Positions 1-4,786 are shown, counted from the stretch's first letter. The stretch: 7,000 bases of DNA from a bacterium (GCA_023246535.1 JAHFIF010000061.1:1-7000), one strand, 5' to 3'. Program-made: numbers and translations. Notes: generated from the sequence alone by a model not told the origin.

Positions 1-696
1 GATAGTCATGATGTTTGCTGCATTCAAATTGACGCCGTTCAAAACGCTGATATCCGCCGTCCCGCGCAATTTTCCATCCAAAAAAATACTGGCCGTGCTC
101 GTGTTCCGATCGAAGACGTAAGCCAAATGATGCCACAGCCCATCGTTATATTTTCCGGTCGCAGCCAAGTTGACCGATGGCGTGAGATGCACGAGGCAGG
201 CAACGGCGCCGGGCGCGCCGCCATTGCCTCCGATGTCGCATAATATCCCATTGGCGTTGCCGGCGTCGGATTTTCTTAGCATGATGCCACGGTCGGTTTG
301 CGTCGTTTTAAACCACATCGTCCGCGTGGCGCTGCCGGTTCCGATATCCAGCAGATCGGTGTCGGGGACGCTGACATTGCTGGCCGCACTCAAGCTTAGC
401 GACCAGCCGGTGCCGCTCGGCGTGTCCGTTGACCATACCGGCCCGCTGTTTAACGTGCCATTATTCTTAAAGCTGGAGATGTCGGCCGTGGCCGTTCCCG
501 AGCCTTCGTCCAAATCCCACTGGCCGACCAGCGCATCCCCGTCGACGCGATCGATTTGCGCCGCAAATTGTTTGGCCGCGGCCAGTCGCGCTTTATCGCG
601 CGACGAGTTAACCGAAACAATGGCGATGCTCGATAACAGTCCGATAATCGAGATTACGACCAAAAGTTCGATGAGCGTAAAGGCGTGGCGTTTCAT
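1..696 (-). CDS. Prepilin-like protein with LamG-type domain (C-terminus outside window)
   Basis: The reading frame is open from the ATG at 696-694 to the window edge, giving 232 codons without a stop, so the C-terminus is missing. Residues 1-30 form a class III (type IV prepilin) signal: MKRHA then FTLIELLVVISIIGLLSS, with the Glu at +5 of the predicted mature protein and a long hydrophobic helix. The residue before the cleavage site is Ala rather than the usual Gly. From about residue 48 the protein resembles a concanavalin A-like/LamG domain, with GQWDLDEGSGT near the start and NDGLWHHLAYVFDR followed by a FLDGKLRG strand near 195-215. The likely role is a minor pilin or pseudopilin displaying a lectin-like domain on the surface; the ligand is unknown. 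It follows an SGNH hydrolase gene but a terminator separates them. No Shine-Dalgarno sequence precedes the start. Confidence 0.88.
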   Translation of the reverse strand, partial: MKRHAFTLIELLVVISIIGLLSSIAIVSVNSSRDKARLAAAKQFAAQIDRVDGDALVGQWDLDEGSGTATADISSFKNNGTLNSGPVWSTDTPSGTGWSLSLSAASNVSVPDTDLLDIGTGSATRTMWFKTTQTDRGIMLRKSDAGNANGILCDIGGNGGAPGAVACLVHLTPSVNLAATGKYNDGLWHHLAYVFDRNTSTASIFLDGKLRGTADISVLNGVNLNAANIMTI

Positions 697-702
697 GTGA
701 CC

Positions 703-711
703 ATTCTATCA
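703..711 (-). promoter_or_regulatory. Extended -10 promoter of the prepilin gene, possibly leaderless mRNA
   Basis: On the minus strand TGATAGAAT matches the extended -10 pattern TGnTATAAT at TG and at five of six hexamer bases. Six bases (GGTCAC) separate it from the ATG, so transcription would start at or next to the start codon. No convincing -35 is visible at 17 bp, which is tolerated for extended -10 promoters. It overlaps the T-tract of the upstream terminator. Confidence 0.45.
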
Positions 712-741
712 AAAAACGGCTAGGCGCTGTAGCGTCTAGCC
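711..741 (-). terminator. Rho-independent terminator of the HD/SGNH operon
   Basis: On the minus strand GGCTAGACGC, loop TACA, GCGCCTAGCC forms a 10-bp stem with one A-C mismatch, followed by G and six T. It starts 15 nt after the SGNH hydrolase stop codon. Confidence 0.85.
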
Positions 742-756
742 GTGGTCGAACTACGA

Positions 757-1341
757 TCAAAGATCGAGTTTATCAAAGATATCGGCTGCCCAAAACCTGT
801 ACTTGGCGAGCCGGAGATGGGTCCCGTCGCGGGTCGGATAGGATATTTCGCTAAGATCGAGCAGTGTGACCCCGCGCAAGCCGCGGATCGCGGTCCAAAC
901 GCTTTCGAGGTATTTCGGCTTTGTGAGACGAGGCGGCATGACCCAAACGATCCTACGCCGACCGCTATCGGACAGACGGTCGGCGAGCGCCTGAAACGAA
1001 GCGGCGTTCTTTTCCACGCCCTTGTTTAACATGGCTTCGTTGGTCCCAAGGTTAATGATGACAATTTGCGGATCAAAACCGGCCACCCAAGCGGCCCACT
1101 TCTTTCGGTTAAGCCAATGGCTGGCCCTGGTGCTGTTGTGCCCTTCGTACCGCAGCTCGATCCCCCGCTTTTTAGCGAGTTTAGCGAGCTGGAAACCAAG
1201 GGCATTGGCCTCATCGTTGCCGACATGACTGTCGCCGATGAGCGCGATGCGGCGCGGCGCCGCCGTTTGCGCCATTGCCGGACGCGCGGCCAGTGCCAGC
1301 GTTACCCAAACCAAACAAGAAAAGAACGGATATTTTCCCAT
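757..1341 (-). CDS. Secreted SGNH/GDSL-family hydrolase
   Basis: This is a 194-residue protein. Residues 1-24 form a Sec signal peptide (hydrophobic core, then RPAMA before QTAAP). The mature part has the SGNH landmarks: block I IALIGDSHVG with the nucleophile Ser38, block III LGTNEA at 98-103 with Asn101, and block V DGTHL with Asp172 and His175. A Gly in the block II area is probably Gly67 (YEGHNST). The fold is that of esterases, lipases and acyl-ester hydrolases. The substrate cannot be read from the sequence; envelope polysaccharide deacylation is one possibility. The start has AGGGGA about 7 nt upstream. It lies 14 nt downstream of the HD-GYP-like gene on the same strand, so the two are probably co-transcribed, and a terminator follows. 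The length is typical of the compact SGNH families. Confidence 0.9.
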   Translation of the reverse strand: MGKYPFFSCLVWVTLALAARPAMAQTAAPRRIALIGDSHVGNDEANALGFQLAKLAKKRGIELRYEGHNSTRASHWLNRKKWAAWVAGFDPQIVIINLGTNEAMLNKGVEKNAASFQALADRLSDSGRRRIVWVMPPRLTKPKYLESVWTAIRGLRGVTLLDLSEISYPTRDGTHLRLAKYRFWAADIFDKLDL

Positions 1342-1355
1342 TGGTTATCCCCTGT

Positions 1356-2018
1356 TTAAACCGTGAAGATGCCGGCCTCGTAAAGATCTTCGATCAGCTT
1401 GCGCTGGTCGACAAAGTGTTTGAGCATTCCGGCTTTGATCGTTCTACCGCTTCGCACTTTGCCGGCGACCTGGTCGTCGCGATGATAGGCGTCATAGACG
1501 TCGGCGATCGCCAGCAAGTAGCCGCACAGCTTGATCATCACCTTTGCCCCTTCGCGATATTCGCGCAGGAACGGCGGCAGGACGGACGGGTAACCGAAAG
1601 CTTGAAAGATGTGATGCAGCAACACGATCTCGGCGGTAAAGCCGAAACGATCCCTGATCATGCGATAGCTGTCCATGACATGCGCCTTGATCGCTTCGGC
1701 GTCGGCCCGGGTCCATTCCCCCTTTTTGCCGAGCACCGCGAGCGGCGTTTGGCATTTCCCAATGTCATGCAGCAGACCGGCGTAAAAGAGCGCCTTGCTG
1801 TCGAGGTGCATGAACCGGCCGATCCGTTCGGCCGTGAGACCGACGCGCAAACTGTGCAAGTAGTGTTGGTGCGTCACGGCGTCTTTGGTTCGCAGTGGCG
1901 CAAGAAAAGCTTTGATCGCTTGACGGTCGCGGCCGGTTGTCCGCAAAGCCTTAAAGACGCGCTCAACTCGTCGCTCAAGTGCGGCATGGCCGCGGTTCGG
2001 TTTATAGCGAGTTGCCAT
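1356..2018 (-). CDS. Degenerate HD-GYP-type HD-domain phosphohydrolase
   Basis: This 220-residue protein carries most metal ligands of the HD superfamily in order: HSLRV (His55), LLHDIGK (His84-Asp85), AIKAHV (His113), LLHHIF (His135-His136) and AIADVYDA (Asp173). FGYP at 141-144 and ADVYDAY match the HD-GYP subgroup, whose members hydrolyse cyclic di-GMP and related dinucleotides. The usual HHExxDGxGYP motif is altered to HHIFQAFGYP, losing the Glu and Asp. No receiver or other sensory domain precedes it, only about 50 charged residues. It may be a divergent phosphodiesterase or a general nucleotide phosphohydrolase; activity on cyclic di-GMP is inference. AAAAGGA lies 8 to 9 nt before the start. 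It is first in the operon with the SGNH hydrolase and divergent from the MarR gene. Confidence 0.85.
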   Translation of the reverse strand: MATRYKPNRGHAALERRVERVFKALRTTGRDRQAIKAFLAPLRTKDAVTHQHYLHSLRVGLTAERIGRFMHLDSKALFYAGLLHDIGKCQTPLAVLGKKGEWTRADAEAIKAHVMDSYRMIRDRFGFTAEIVLLHHIFQAFGYPSVLPPFLREYREGAKVMIKLCGYLLAIADVYDAYHRDDQVAGKVRSGRTIKAGMLKHFVDQRKLIEDLYEAGIFTV

Positions 2019-2065
2019 TATCGATATCCTTTTTTTCGTGGTTAATGCGAATTTTCAAGTTTCAT

Positions 2066-2079
2066 TCCACCGCGGTGGA
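2066..2079. repeat. 14-bp perfect palindrome in the HD-gene leader
   Basis: TCCACCGCGGTGGA is a perfect 14-bp palindrome. It sits between the HD gene start (2018) and the candidate promoter at 2086-2114, so it could be an operator for that gene or a 5' leader hairpin. Half of it (CCACCG) recurs at 2084-2089 in direct orientation. GC-rich palindromes of this length can also arise by chance. Confidence 0.4.
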
Positions 2080-2085
2080 CACGCC

Positions 2086-2114
2086 ACCGTACCCCCATAA
2101 ACGCCAATTGTCAA
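2086..2114 (-). promoter_or_regulatory. Candidate promoter of the HD/SGNH operon
   Basis: On the minus strand there is a perfect -35 TTGACA (2114-2109), a 17-bp spacer and a weak -10 TACGGT (2091-2086; three of six bases match). The -35 is good but the -10 is poor, so this is only the best candidate in the 209-nt divergent intergenic region. Confidence 0.3.
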
Positions 2115-2189
2115 CCCGCCGATCGATCGCGGCCAACAAGCAGCCCTCCTCCCCGCTTCGCCGTTGTCGAGCCGCAACAACGCCGAAGC

Positions 2190-2219
2190 TTGACATGTCA
2201 TGTATATATCATGTACCAT
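2190..2219 (+). promoter_or_regulatory. Promoter and candidate autoregulatory operator of the MarR gene
   Basis: There is a perfect -35 TTGACA (2190-2195), an 18-bp spacer and TACCAT (2214-2219) as -10. The -10 is only 8 bp before the ATG, so the mRNA would have almost no leader. The stretch is palindrome-rich: TGACATGTCA (2191-2200) is a perfect 10-bp palindrome covering the -35, and CATG recurs at 2199-2202, 2210-2213 and 2217-2220. MarR proteins usually repress by binding such dyads over their own promoter. The operator role is inference. Confidence 0.5.
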
Positions 2220-2227
2220 GGCGGCAT

Positions 2228-2629
2228 ATGAACAAACACACTTCCCTCTTATTCGCCGTCACCAAGGCCGGCGCCGTCGTCTCCCGCCGTTTTAGCGCGC
2301 ACGGACTGTCGTTTGCCGACTTTATGATCATGCAGCATTTGGATTCCTCCCCGGACCAGAAACTCCGGCGCGTCGACTTGGCGGAAAAAATGGGCCTGAC
2401 CGCTTCCGGAATTACGCGACTGATTTTGCCGCTGGAAAAGATCGGCATCATTGAACGACTGGATGACGACTCCGACGCCCGCGCCCGTTTTTCCGCGCTG
2501 ACCAAAGCCGGCAAAGCCCTGTTAAAAGACGCGACCGCCACCCTGGAAGAACGTGCCGAGGAAATCTTCGAAAACCTTCCGGCCAAAGACATTGCCGCCG
2601 CCACCGAATTGCTTTTGAGCATCAAGTAA
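2228..2629 (+). CDS. MarR-family winged helix-turn-helix transcriptional regulator
   Basis: This 133-residue protein is the usual length for MarR regulators, which act as dimers and respond to small ligands or oxidants. The order is an N-terminal helix (1-25), SFADFMIMQHL (28-38), then KLRRVDLAEKMGLTASGITRLILPLEK (45-71) as the DNA-binding helix-turn-helix. The wing ERLDDDSDARARFSALTKAG (76-95) contains the Asp/Arg-rich DxxDxR-type signature, and a C-terminal dimerisation helix follows. The frame is open upstream, with ATGs at 1979 and 2195. The 2228 ATG is preferred because the protein then begins like other family members and the upstream codons overlap the promoter dyad. Only a weak GGCGG precedes it, in keeping with a nearly leaderless transcript. 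It is divergent from the HD gene and convergent with the acetyltransferase; either could be a target. Confidence 0.9.
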   Translation: MNKHTSLLFAVTKAGAVVSRRFSAHGLSFADFMIMQHLDSSPDQKLRRVDLAEKMGLTASGITRLILPLEKIGIIERLDDDSDARARFSALTKAGKALLKDATATLEERAEEIFENLPAKDIAAATELLLSIK

Positions 2630-2662
2630 TTTTTTACCTGCTCCGGTCTTGTCGCGAACAAA

Positions 2663-2692
2663 TAAAAAAAATGCCGCTTCTTGCGAAGCGGC
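2663..2692 (-). terminator. Rho-independent terminator of the lipoprotein/GNAT operon
   Basis: On the minus strand GCCGCTTC, loop GCAA, GAAGCGGC is a perfect 8-bp stem, followed by A and a run of eight T. It begins 19 nt after the GNAT stop. The plus strand has no T-tract after the hairpin, so it does not clearly serve the MarR gene, for which I see no terminator. Confidence 0.9.
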
Positions 2693-2711
2693 GGGCGAAA
2701 ACGAAGGCGGC

Positions 2712-3164
2712 TCATGGCGACAGGACGAGGCGGAGAATGCCCGTCTCGTCGCGGACAAAGCCGAGACTCTTGAAGACGGGAACGGCGTAATGTGCAAGCT
2801 TGAGCACGGCCGTGAGCGCGCGTATTTTCCTTGCGCACCTGGCCGAGGCGATGAGATCTTCGAGCAGTTTGCGCTCGATTCCCTCGCCAAGATGATCGGG
2901 CCGAACGACGAGGTCCGAAACCTGGCCGAAGGAACCGCTGGGAAAATGATTGAACGACATGGCGACCATGCCGACGATCGCGCCGCTCGATTCTTCGGAG
3001 GCGACGCGCCAAACGCTTTTATGGGCGACGACGCCGAAATCATCGAGCAAAAGGTTTGCCGACGGTCCGACGAGGCGTTTGAGCAAAAGATCGATATCGG
3101 CGCGCACGTTGCTGTTGTGCGCATCGGCAACTTCCAAGAACCGATAGGTGACCGGTTCGCTCAT
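2712..3164 (-). CDS. GNAT-family N-acetyltransferase
   Basis: This is a 150-residue protein with the GNAT layout. It has a variable N-terminal region, IVGMVAMSFN (63-72) as beta strands, SDLVVRPDHLGEGIERKLLEDLI (83-105) as strand 4 plus the acetyl-CoA pyrophosphate loop, and VPVFKSLGFV (128-137) as the final helix and strand. The loop usually reads (R/Q)xxGx(G/A); here it is DHLGEG, so the first basic residue is missing. The substrate (amine or protein N-terminus) cannot be predicted. An in-frame ATG ten codons upstream (3194) exists, but the 3164 start is preferred. It has GGGGAG 6 nt upstream, and its ATG overlaps the TGA of the lipoprotein gene as ATGA, indicating translational coupling. 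A strong terminator follows. Confidence 0.87.
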   Translation of the reverse strand: MSEPVTYRFLEVADAHNSNVRADIDLLLKRLVGPSANLLLDDFGVVAHKSVWRVASEESSGAIVGMVAMSFNHFPSGSFGQVSDLVVRPDHLGEGIERKLLEDLIASARCARKIRALTAVLKLAHYAVPVFKSLGFVRDETGILRLVLSP

Positions 3165-3520
3165 GGCCGACTCCCCGGGCAATCGCCTTCGCATCTTTTC
3201 TTCGCCAAGGCGTAGATCACGCCAAACTGGGTTTCGCTTGAGAACGAAACAAGCTCGAGCTCCCGATGTTCGGCAAAATAACGCGCCAGATCTTTCATTC
3301 CCTTGTCCATTGGATAGCCGTTGAACTTAAGGATCCCCTGGCCGTAATCCTCCACCGGCGAAACGATGGTTTTAACCGCCGGGTCGGACGAGACGGCTTC
3401 GGAACCGGTTGAAGAGTTCCCGCAGGCCAAAAGCGCGCCGCCCCCGACGATGAGCGTCGCCATGAGCAAAGCGCCCATGAGCGCGTAAGCGATTCGTGCG
3501 AGTTTCTGTCTGTTATTCAT
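3161..3520 (-). CDS. Small putative lipoprotein of unknown function
   Basis: This is a 119-residue protein. It has a basic N-terminus (MNNRQKLAR), a long hydrophobic stretch (about 10-32) and a lipobox ALLAC with Cys33 followed by GNSS, so lipidation and surface anchoring are likely. The mature part begins with a Ser/Thr/Gly-rich linker, then a compact region (about 57-105: QGILKFNGYPMDKGMKDLAR and neighbouring strands) that I cannot assign to a family. Cys109 and Cys113 near the end may form a disulphide. An excellent AGGAGGT lies 6 nt before the ATG, and a clear promoter lies immediately upstream. It overlaps the GNAT gene by 4 nt, so both are made from one mRNA. If the lipobox is not used, it would be an N-anchored membrane protein. 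Confidence 0.75.
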   Translation of the reverse strand: MNNRQKLARIAYALMGALLMATLIVGGGALLACGNSSTGSEAVSSDPAVKTIVSPVEDYGQGILKFNGYPMDKGMKDLARYFAEHRELELVSFSSETQFGVIYALAKKRCEGDCPGSRP

Positions 3521-3528
3521 GACCGGAC

Positions 3529-3542
3529 CTCCTGCGCAGGAG
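3529..3542. repeat. 14-bp palindrome between -10 and Shine-Dalgarno of the lipoprotein gene
   Basis: CTCCTGCGCAGGAG is a perfect palindrome. It overlaps the last bases of the -10, spans the predicted transcription start (about 3534) and includes most of the AGGAGGT ribosome binding site. It is placed like an operator. Part of the symmetry follows from having AGGAG in the ribosome site, so it may be fortuitous. Confidence 0.4.
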
Positions 3543-3569
3543 ATTAGCGCTAAATCGCAATCTTTTCAA
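3541..3569 (-). promoter_or_regulatory. Sigma70-type promoter of the lipoprotein/GNAT operon
   Basis: On the minus strand TTGAAA (3569-3564), a 17-bp spacer and TAATCT (3546-3541) form a near-consensus promoter. The -10 lies 20 bp before the ATG, which predicts a leader of about 14 nt holding just the ribosome binding site. Confidence 0.75.
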
Positions 3570-3583
3570 GGGCGTCTGATATT

Positions 3584-3608
3584 AAAAAAGGCGACGCTTG
3601 GCGCCGCC
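3584..3608 (-). terminator. Rho-independent terminator of the 4080-3640 gene
   Basis: On the minus strand GGCGGCGC, loop CAA, GCGTCGCC gives an 8-bp stem with one G-U pair, followed by six T. It separates this gene from the lipoprotein promoter. The plus strand is also T-rich after the hairpin, but no plus-strand gene ends here. Confidence 0.9.
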
Positions 3609-3639
3609 TTTGCTCGTTTGTTTTTTGCCTGCCGGCATT

Positions 3640-4080
3640 CTACTTGCAGACTTCGCCGATATGCAGCTTGCCGGTAAGCCGTCCTCGACCGACGTGAACA
3701 ACGACTCGCTCCCCCTCAACGACCAGGTTGAAAAACTTTCGGTTTACCTCGGTCCAAGCGCTTTCATCATCGACCCTGACCAGCAAGTTGTATTCCATGC
3801 CGCCGCCGACCGAGTTCATGATGCCGTTGCTGTCCGTAAAGTACGTTGGCGAAACGTAGCCTGACTTCTTTGATCCGATCGTGCCATGCGTGCGTCGCAA
3901 CGGTATCCAGGCAACGTCGACCAAATGGAAAAGGAGCATGATCAACAGCGCCAGAACCAGTATGATGGCTAAGGCCATAACGACACCGAGGATCGTGCCG
4001 AACGGCCAGTCCGTGAACATCTTGCCCGCCTCTCTGACGACAAAATCGTAAGTGCTTTCTTTGTAGTAATCGCCGTACAT
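3640..4080 (-). CDS. Single-pass membrane protein with small C-terminal beta-rich domain
   Basis: This is a 146-residue protein. Residues 1-25 are polar and acidic. A strongly hydrophobic segment at about 27-54 (TILGVVMALAIILVLALLI and flanks) is the single transmembrane helix, and basic residues (LRRTHGTIGSKK) follow it. The rest is predicted mainly strand: YNLLVRVDD, a KFFN element, then VEGERVVVHVGRGRLTGKLHI near the C-terminus. The pattern of a Gly-Thr strand after the membrane helix, an F-N element, G-x-x-V and a final GRLTGxLxI resembles small one-helix proteins of plasmids and phages that end in an SH3-like barrel. This is a resemblance from memory, not a tested assignment. GAGGTG precedes the ATG, and it has its own promoter and terminator. 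Function unknown. Confidence 0.75.
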   Translation of the reverse strand: MYGDYYKESTYDFVVREAGKMFTDWPFGTILGVVMALAIILVLALLIMLLFHLVDVAWIPLRRTHGTIGSKKSGYVSPTYFTDSNGIMNSVGGGMEYNLLVRVDDESAWTEVNRKFFNLVVEGERVVVHVGRGRLTGKLHIGEVCK

Positions 4081-4165
4081 TGGTCACCTCGCGGATTGTT
4101 TTGTTTGCTTGGGAGGGCACGATTAGCCCCTATTCCAGCGTTTAAAATGAACGATTTTACCGAAA

Positions 4166-4194
4166 ACCTTATCACTTTTTAGCCAAATTGTCAA
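4166..4194 (-). promoter_or_regulatory. Sigma70-type promoter of the 4080-3640 membrane protein gene
   Basis: On the minus strand a perfect TTGACA (4194-4189), a 17-bp spacer and TAAGGT (4171-4166) form a promoter about 80 nt upstream of the ATG. The 5' leader is relatively long for this window and AT-rich; I see no riboswitch-like structure in it. Confidence 0.7.
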
Positions 4195-4239
4195 TAATTG
4201 GACGACAAATTGCCCTAAAAATTAATGAATACTTGGGAC

Positions 4240-4268
4240 TTGATAAATATTCGGCTTTTTGGTATAAA
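4240..4268 (+). promoter_or_regulatory. Sigma70-type promoter driving the tRNA-Ile leader
   Basis: TTGATA (4240-4245), a 17-bp spacer and TATAAA followed by T (4263-4269) are close to consensus. The start would be about 4275, directly in front of the hairpin at 4277-4294 and about 320 nt before the tRNA. It is the only convincing plus-strand promoter I see before the tRNA. Confidence 0.7.
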
Positions 4269-4324
4269 TCCTATTGAAGGGACTGAAGTCCCTTGTTTGT
4301 ATCCTTGGTTTCGAGCGTTCGTCT

Positions 4325-4405
4325 GGCGCGTATCTTCGGCTTCTGATAGACGCACGCCTGCCACGCTTTCCATCCTCACTTCGGGCGCGTATCTTCGGCT
4401 TCTGA
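4325..4405 (+). repeat. Pair of 22-bp direct repeats (4325-4346 and 4384-4405)
   Basis: Two identical 22-nt copies, beginning GGCGCGTATCTTCGG and ending CTTCTGA, start 59 nt apart. Each forms part of a hairpin in which ATC pairs with a downstream GAT. In the second copy the partner GATACGCGC (4411-4419) is perfect; in the first the partner is interrupted by two 2-nt bulges. Confidence 0.85.
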
Positions 4406-4602
4406 GCCTCGATACGCGCACTCGTTCGGAGAAAGCGCGAAAGGCCCACGCGATCCAAATTGTTTCACAATTTCCTTTGTCTCCGTCGGTCGTCTGCTTG
4501 AACTGCGGTTCAGCAGTCGACCGCCGTCGACAAAAGGCAAATCGCTCCGGCGATTTGATTGCGCGAACCTTTCGCGCTTTCCATCCTCACTTCGGGCGCG
4601 TA
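4364..4602 (+). repeat. Pair of 28-bp direct repeats, second copy enters the tRNA (4364-4391 and 4575-4602)
   Basis: Two identical 28-nt copies begin CGCTTTCCATCCTCACTTC and end with GGGCGCGTA. The second copy ends inside tRNA-Ile, whose first nine bases are GGGCGCGTA. The first copy carries the same tRNA start but continues into unrelated sequence (TCTTCGG). GGCGCGTA thus occurs three times (4325, 4384, 4595) and joins the two repeat families. Confidence 0.85.
4431..4581. repeat. 14-bp long-range inverted repeat (4431-4444 with 4568-4581)
   Basis: GAAAGCGCGAAAGG is exactly complementary to CCTTTCGCGCTTTC 123 nt downstream. In RNA this would close a multi-branch structure containing four smaller hairpins. 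Confidence 0.8.
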
Positions 4603-4670
4603 GCTCAGTTGGTTAGAGCGTTACACTGATAATGTAAAGGTCGATGGTTCGACTCCATCCGCGCCCACCA
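4594..4670 (+). tRNA. tRNA-Ile (anticodon GAT)
   Basis: A complete cloverleaf is present: acceptor GGGCGCG with CGCGCCC, D arm GCTC/GAGC with loop AGTTGGTTA, anticodon arm TTACA/TGTAA with loop CTGATAA (anticodon GAT at 4628-4630), variable AGGTC, T arm GATGG/CCATC with loop TTCGACT, discriminator A and an encoded CCA at 4668-4670. It reads AUC and AUU codons. It stands alone rather than in an rRNA operon within this window, and is followed at once by a terminator. Confidence 0.98.
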
Positions 4671-4700
4671 AAAACACCCTGCTAAAAACAGGGTGTTTTT
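4671..4700 (+). terminator. Strong terminator directly after tRNA-Ile
   Basis: AAAACACCCTG, loop CTAAAAA, CAGGGTGTTTT forms an 11-bp perfect stem ending in a T-tract, beginning at the base after the encoded CCA. A mirror A-tract could let it work on the minus strand as well. Confidence 0.95.
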
Positions 4701-4719
4701 GTTATCCAACCAAGGACCA

Positions 4720-4748
4720 TTGCCAAGGATTGGGGTCGGGTGTACCAT
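4720..4748 (+). promoter_or_regulatory. Candidate promoter of the 4787 gene
   Basis: TTGCCA (4720-4725), a 17-bp spacer and TACCAT (4743-4748) match at five and four of six positions. The 9-mer TGTACCATG containing the -10 also occurs at the MarR promoter (2212-2220). A weak hairpin (GGTGC/GCGCC, 4755-4770) lies at the predicted transcript start. Confidence 0.5.
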
Positions 4749-4786
4749 GCCGGAGGTGCAATTTTGCGCCATTTTTGGAGGAACCG

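Larger units (their letters stand above)
4275..4593 (+). ncRNA. Candidate structured RNA or tRNA-Ile 5' leader with clustered hairpins
   Basis: This 319-nt stretch has no credible protein gene but an unusual density of inverted repeats. 4277-4294: AAGGGAC, TGAA, GTCCCTT. 4315-4324 pairs with 4348-4357 (9 of 10). 4385-4393 pairs with 4411-4419, with an inner GGCT/AGCC stem. 4431-4444 pairs with 4568-4581 (14 bp, perfect). Between those arms: 4457-4473 (AAATTG/CAATTT), 4494-4516 (9 bp with a bulge, loop TGCG), 4516-4531 (GTCGAC, CGCC, GTCGAC) and 4538-4557 (CAAATCGC, TCCG, GCGATTTG). 4561-4577 (GCGCGAA, CCT, TTCGCGC) competes with the 14-bp stem. A promoter precedes it and a tRNA plus terminator follow. 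It could be a tRNA leader, a separate RNA released by RNase P, or palindromic intergenic repeats. It shows none of the conserved sequence marks of RNase P RNA, SRP RNA or tmRNA that I know. Confidence 0.45.

Noticed and set aside
39..251. 70-codon minus-strand frame
   Set aside because: It is a shadow frame inside the prepilin gene, which runs off the window edge in a different frame.
1275..2045. 256-codon plus-strand open frame
   Set aside because: It is antisense to the HD-domain gene, whose motifs are clear, and spans the HD-SGNH junction.
1979..2227. N-terminal extension of the MarR protein
   Set aside because: The frame is open, but it overlaps the HD gene start and the promoter dyad, and the extra residues look non-coding.
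2649..3215. 188-codon plus-strand frame over the acetyltransferase
   Set aside because: It begins in the terminator region and has no family features; the minus-strand frame has clear GNAT motifs and a coupled start.
4215..4458. Two overlapping minus-strand open frames
   Set aside because: They only cover the direct and inverted repeats, end within AT-rich promoter DNA and have no start signals.
4275..4593. RNase P RNA, SRP RNA, tmRNA or 6S RNA
   Set aside because: None of the conserved sequence blocks I know for the first three is present, and the structure is a series of hairpins, not the single long interrupted hairpin of 6S RNA.
4277..4602. CRISPR array
   Set aside because: The repeats occur only twice each, differ in length and spacing, and no uniform spacers or cas genes are present.
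4225..4629. 134-codon plus-strand open frame
   Set aside because: It runs through the repeats and 36 bases into the tRNA, lacks a ribosome binding site, and its composition follows the palindromes.
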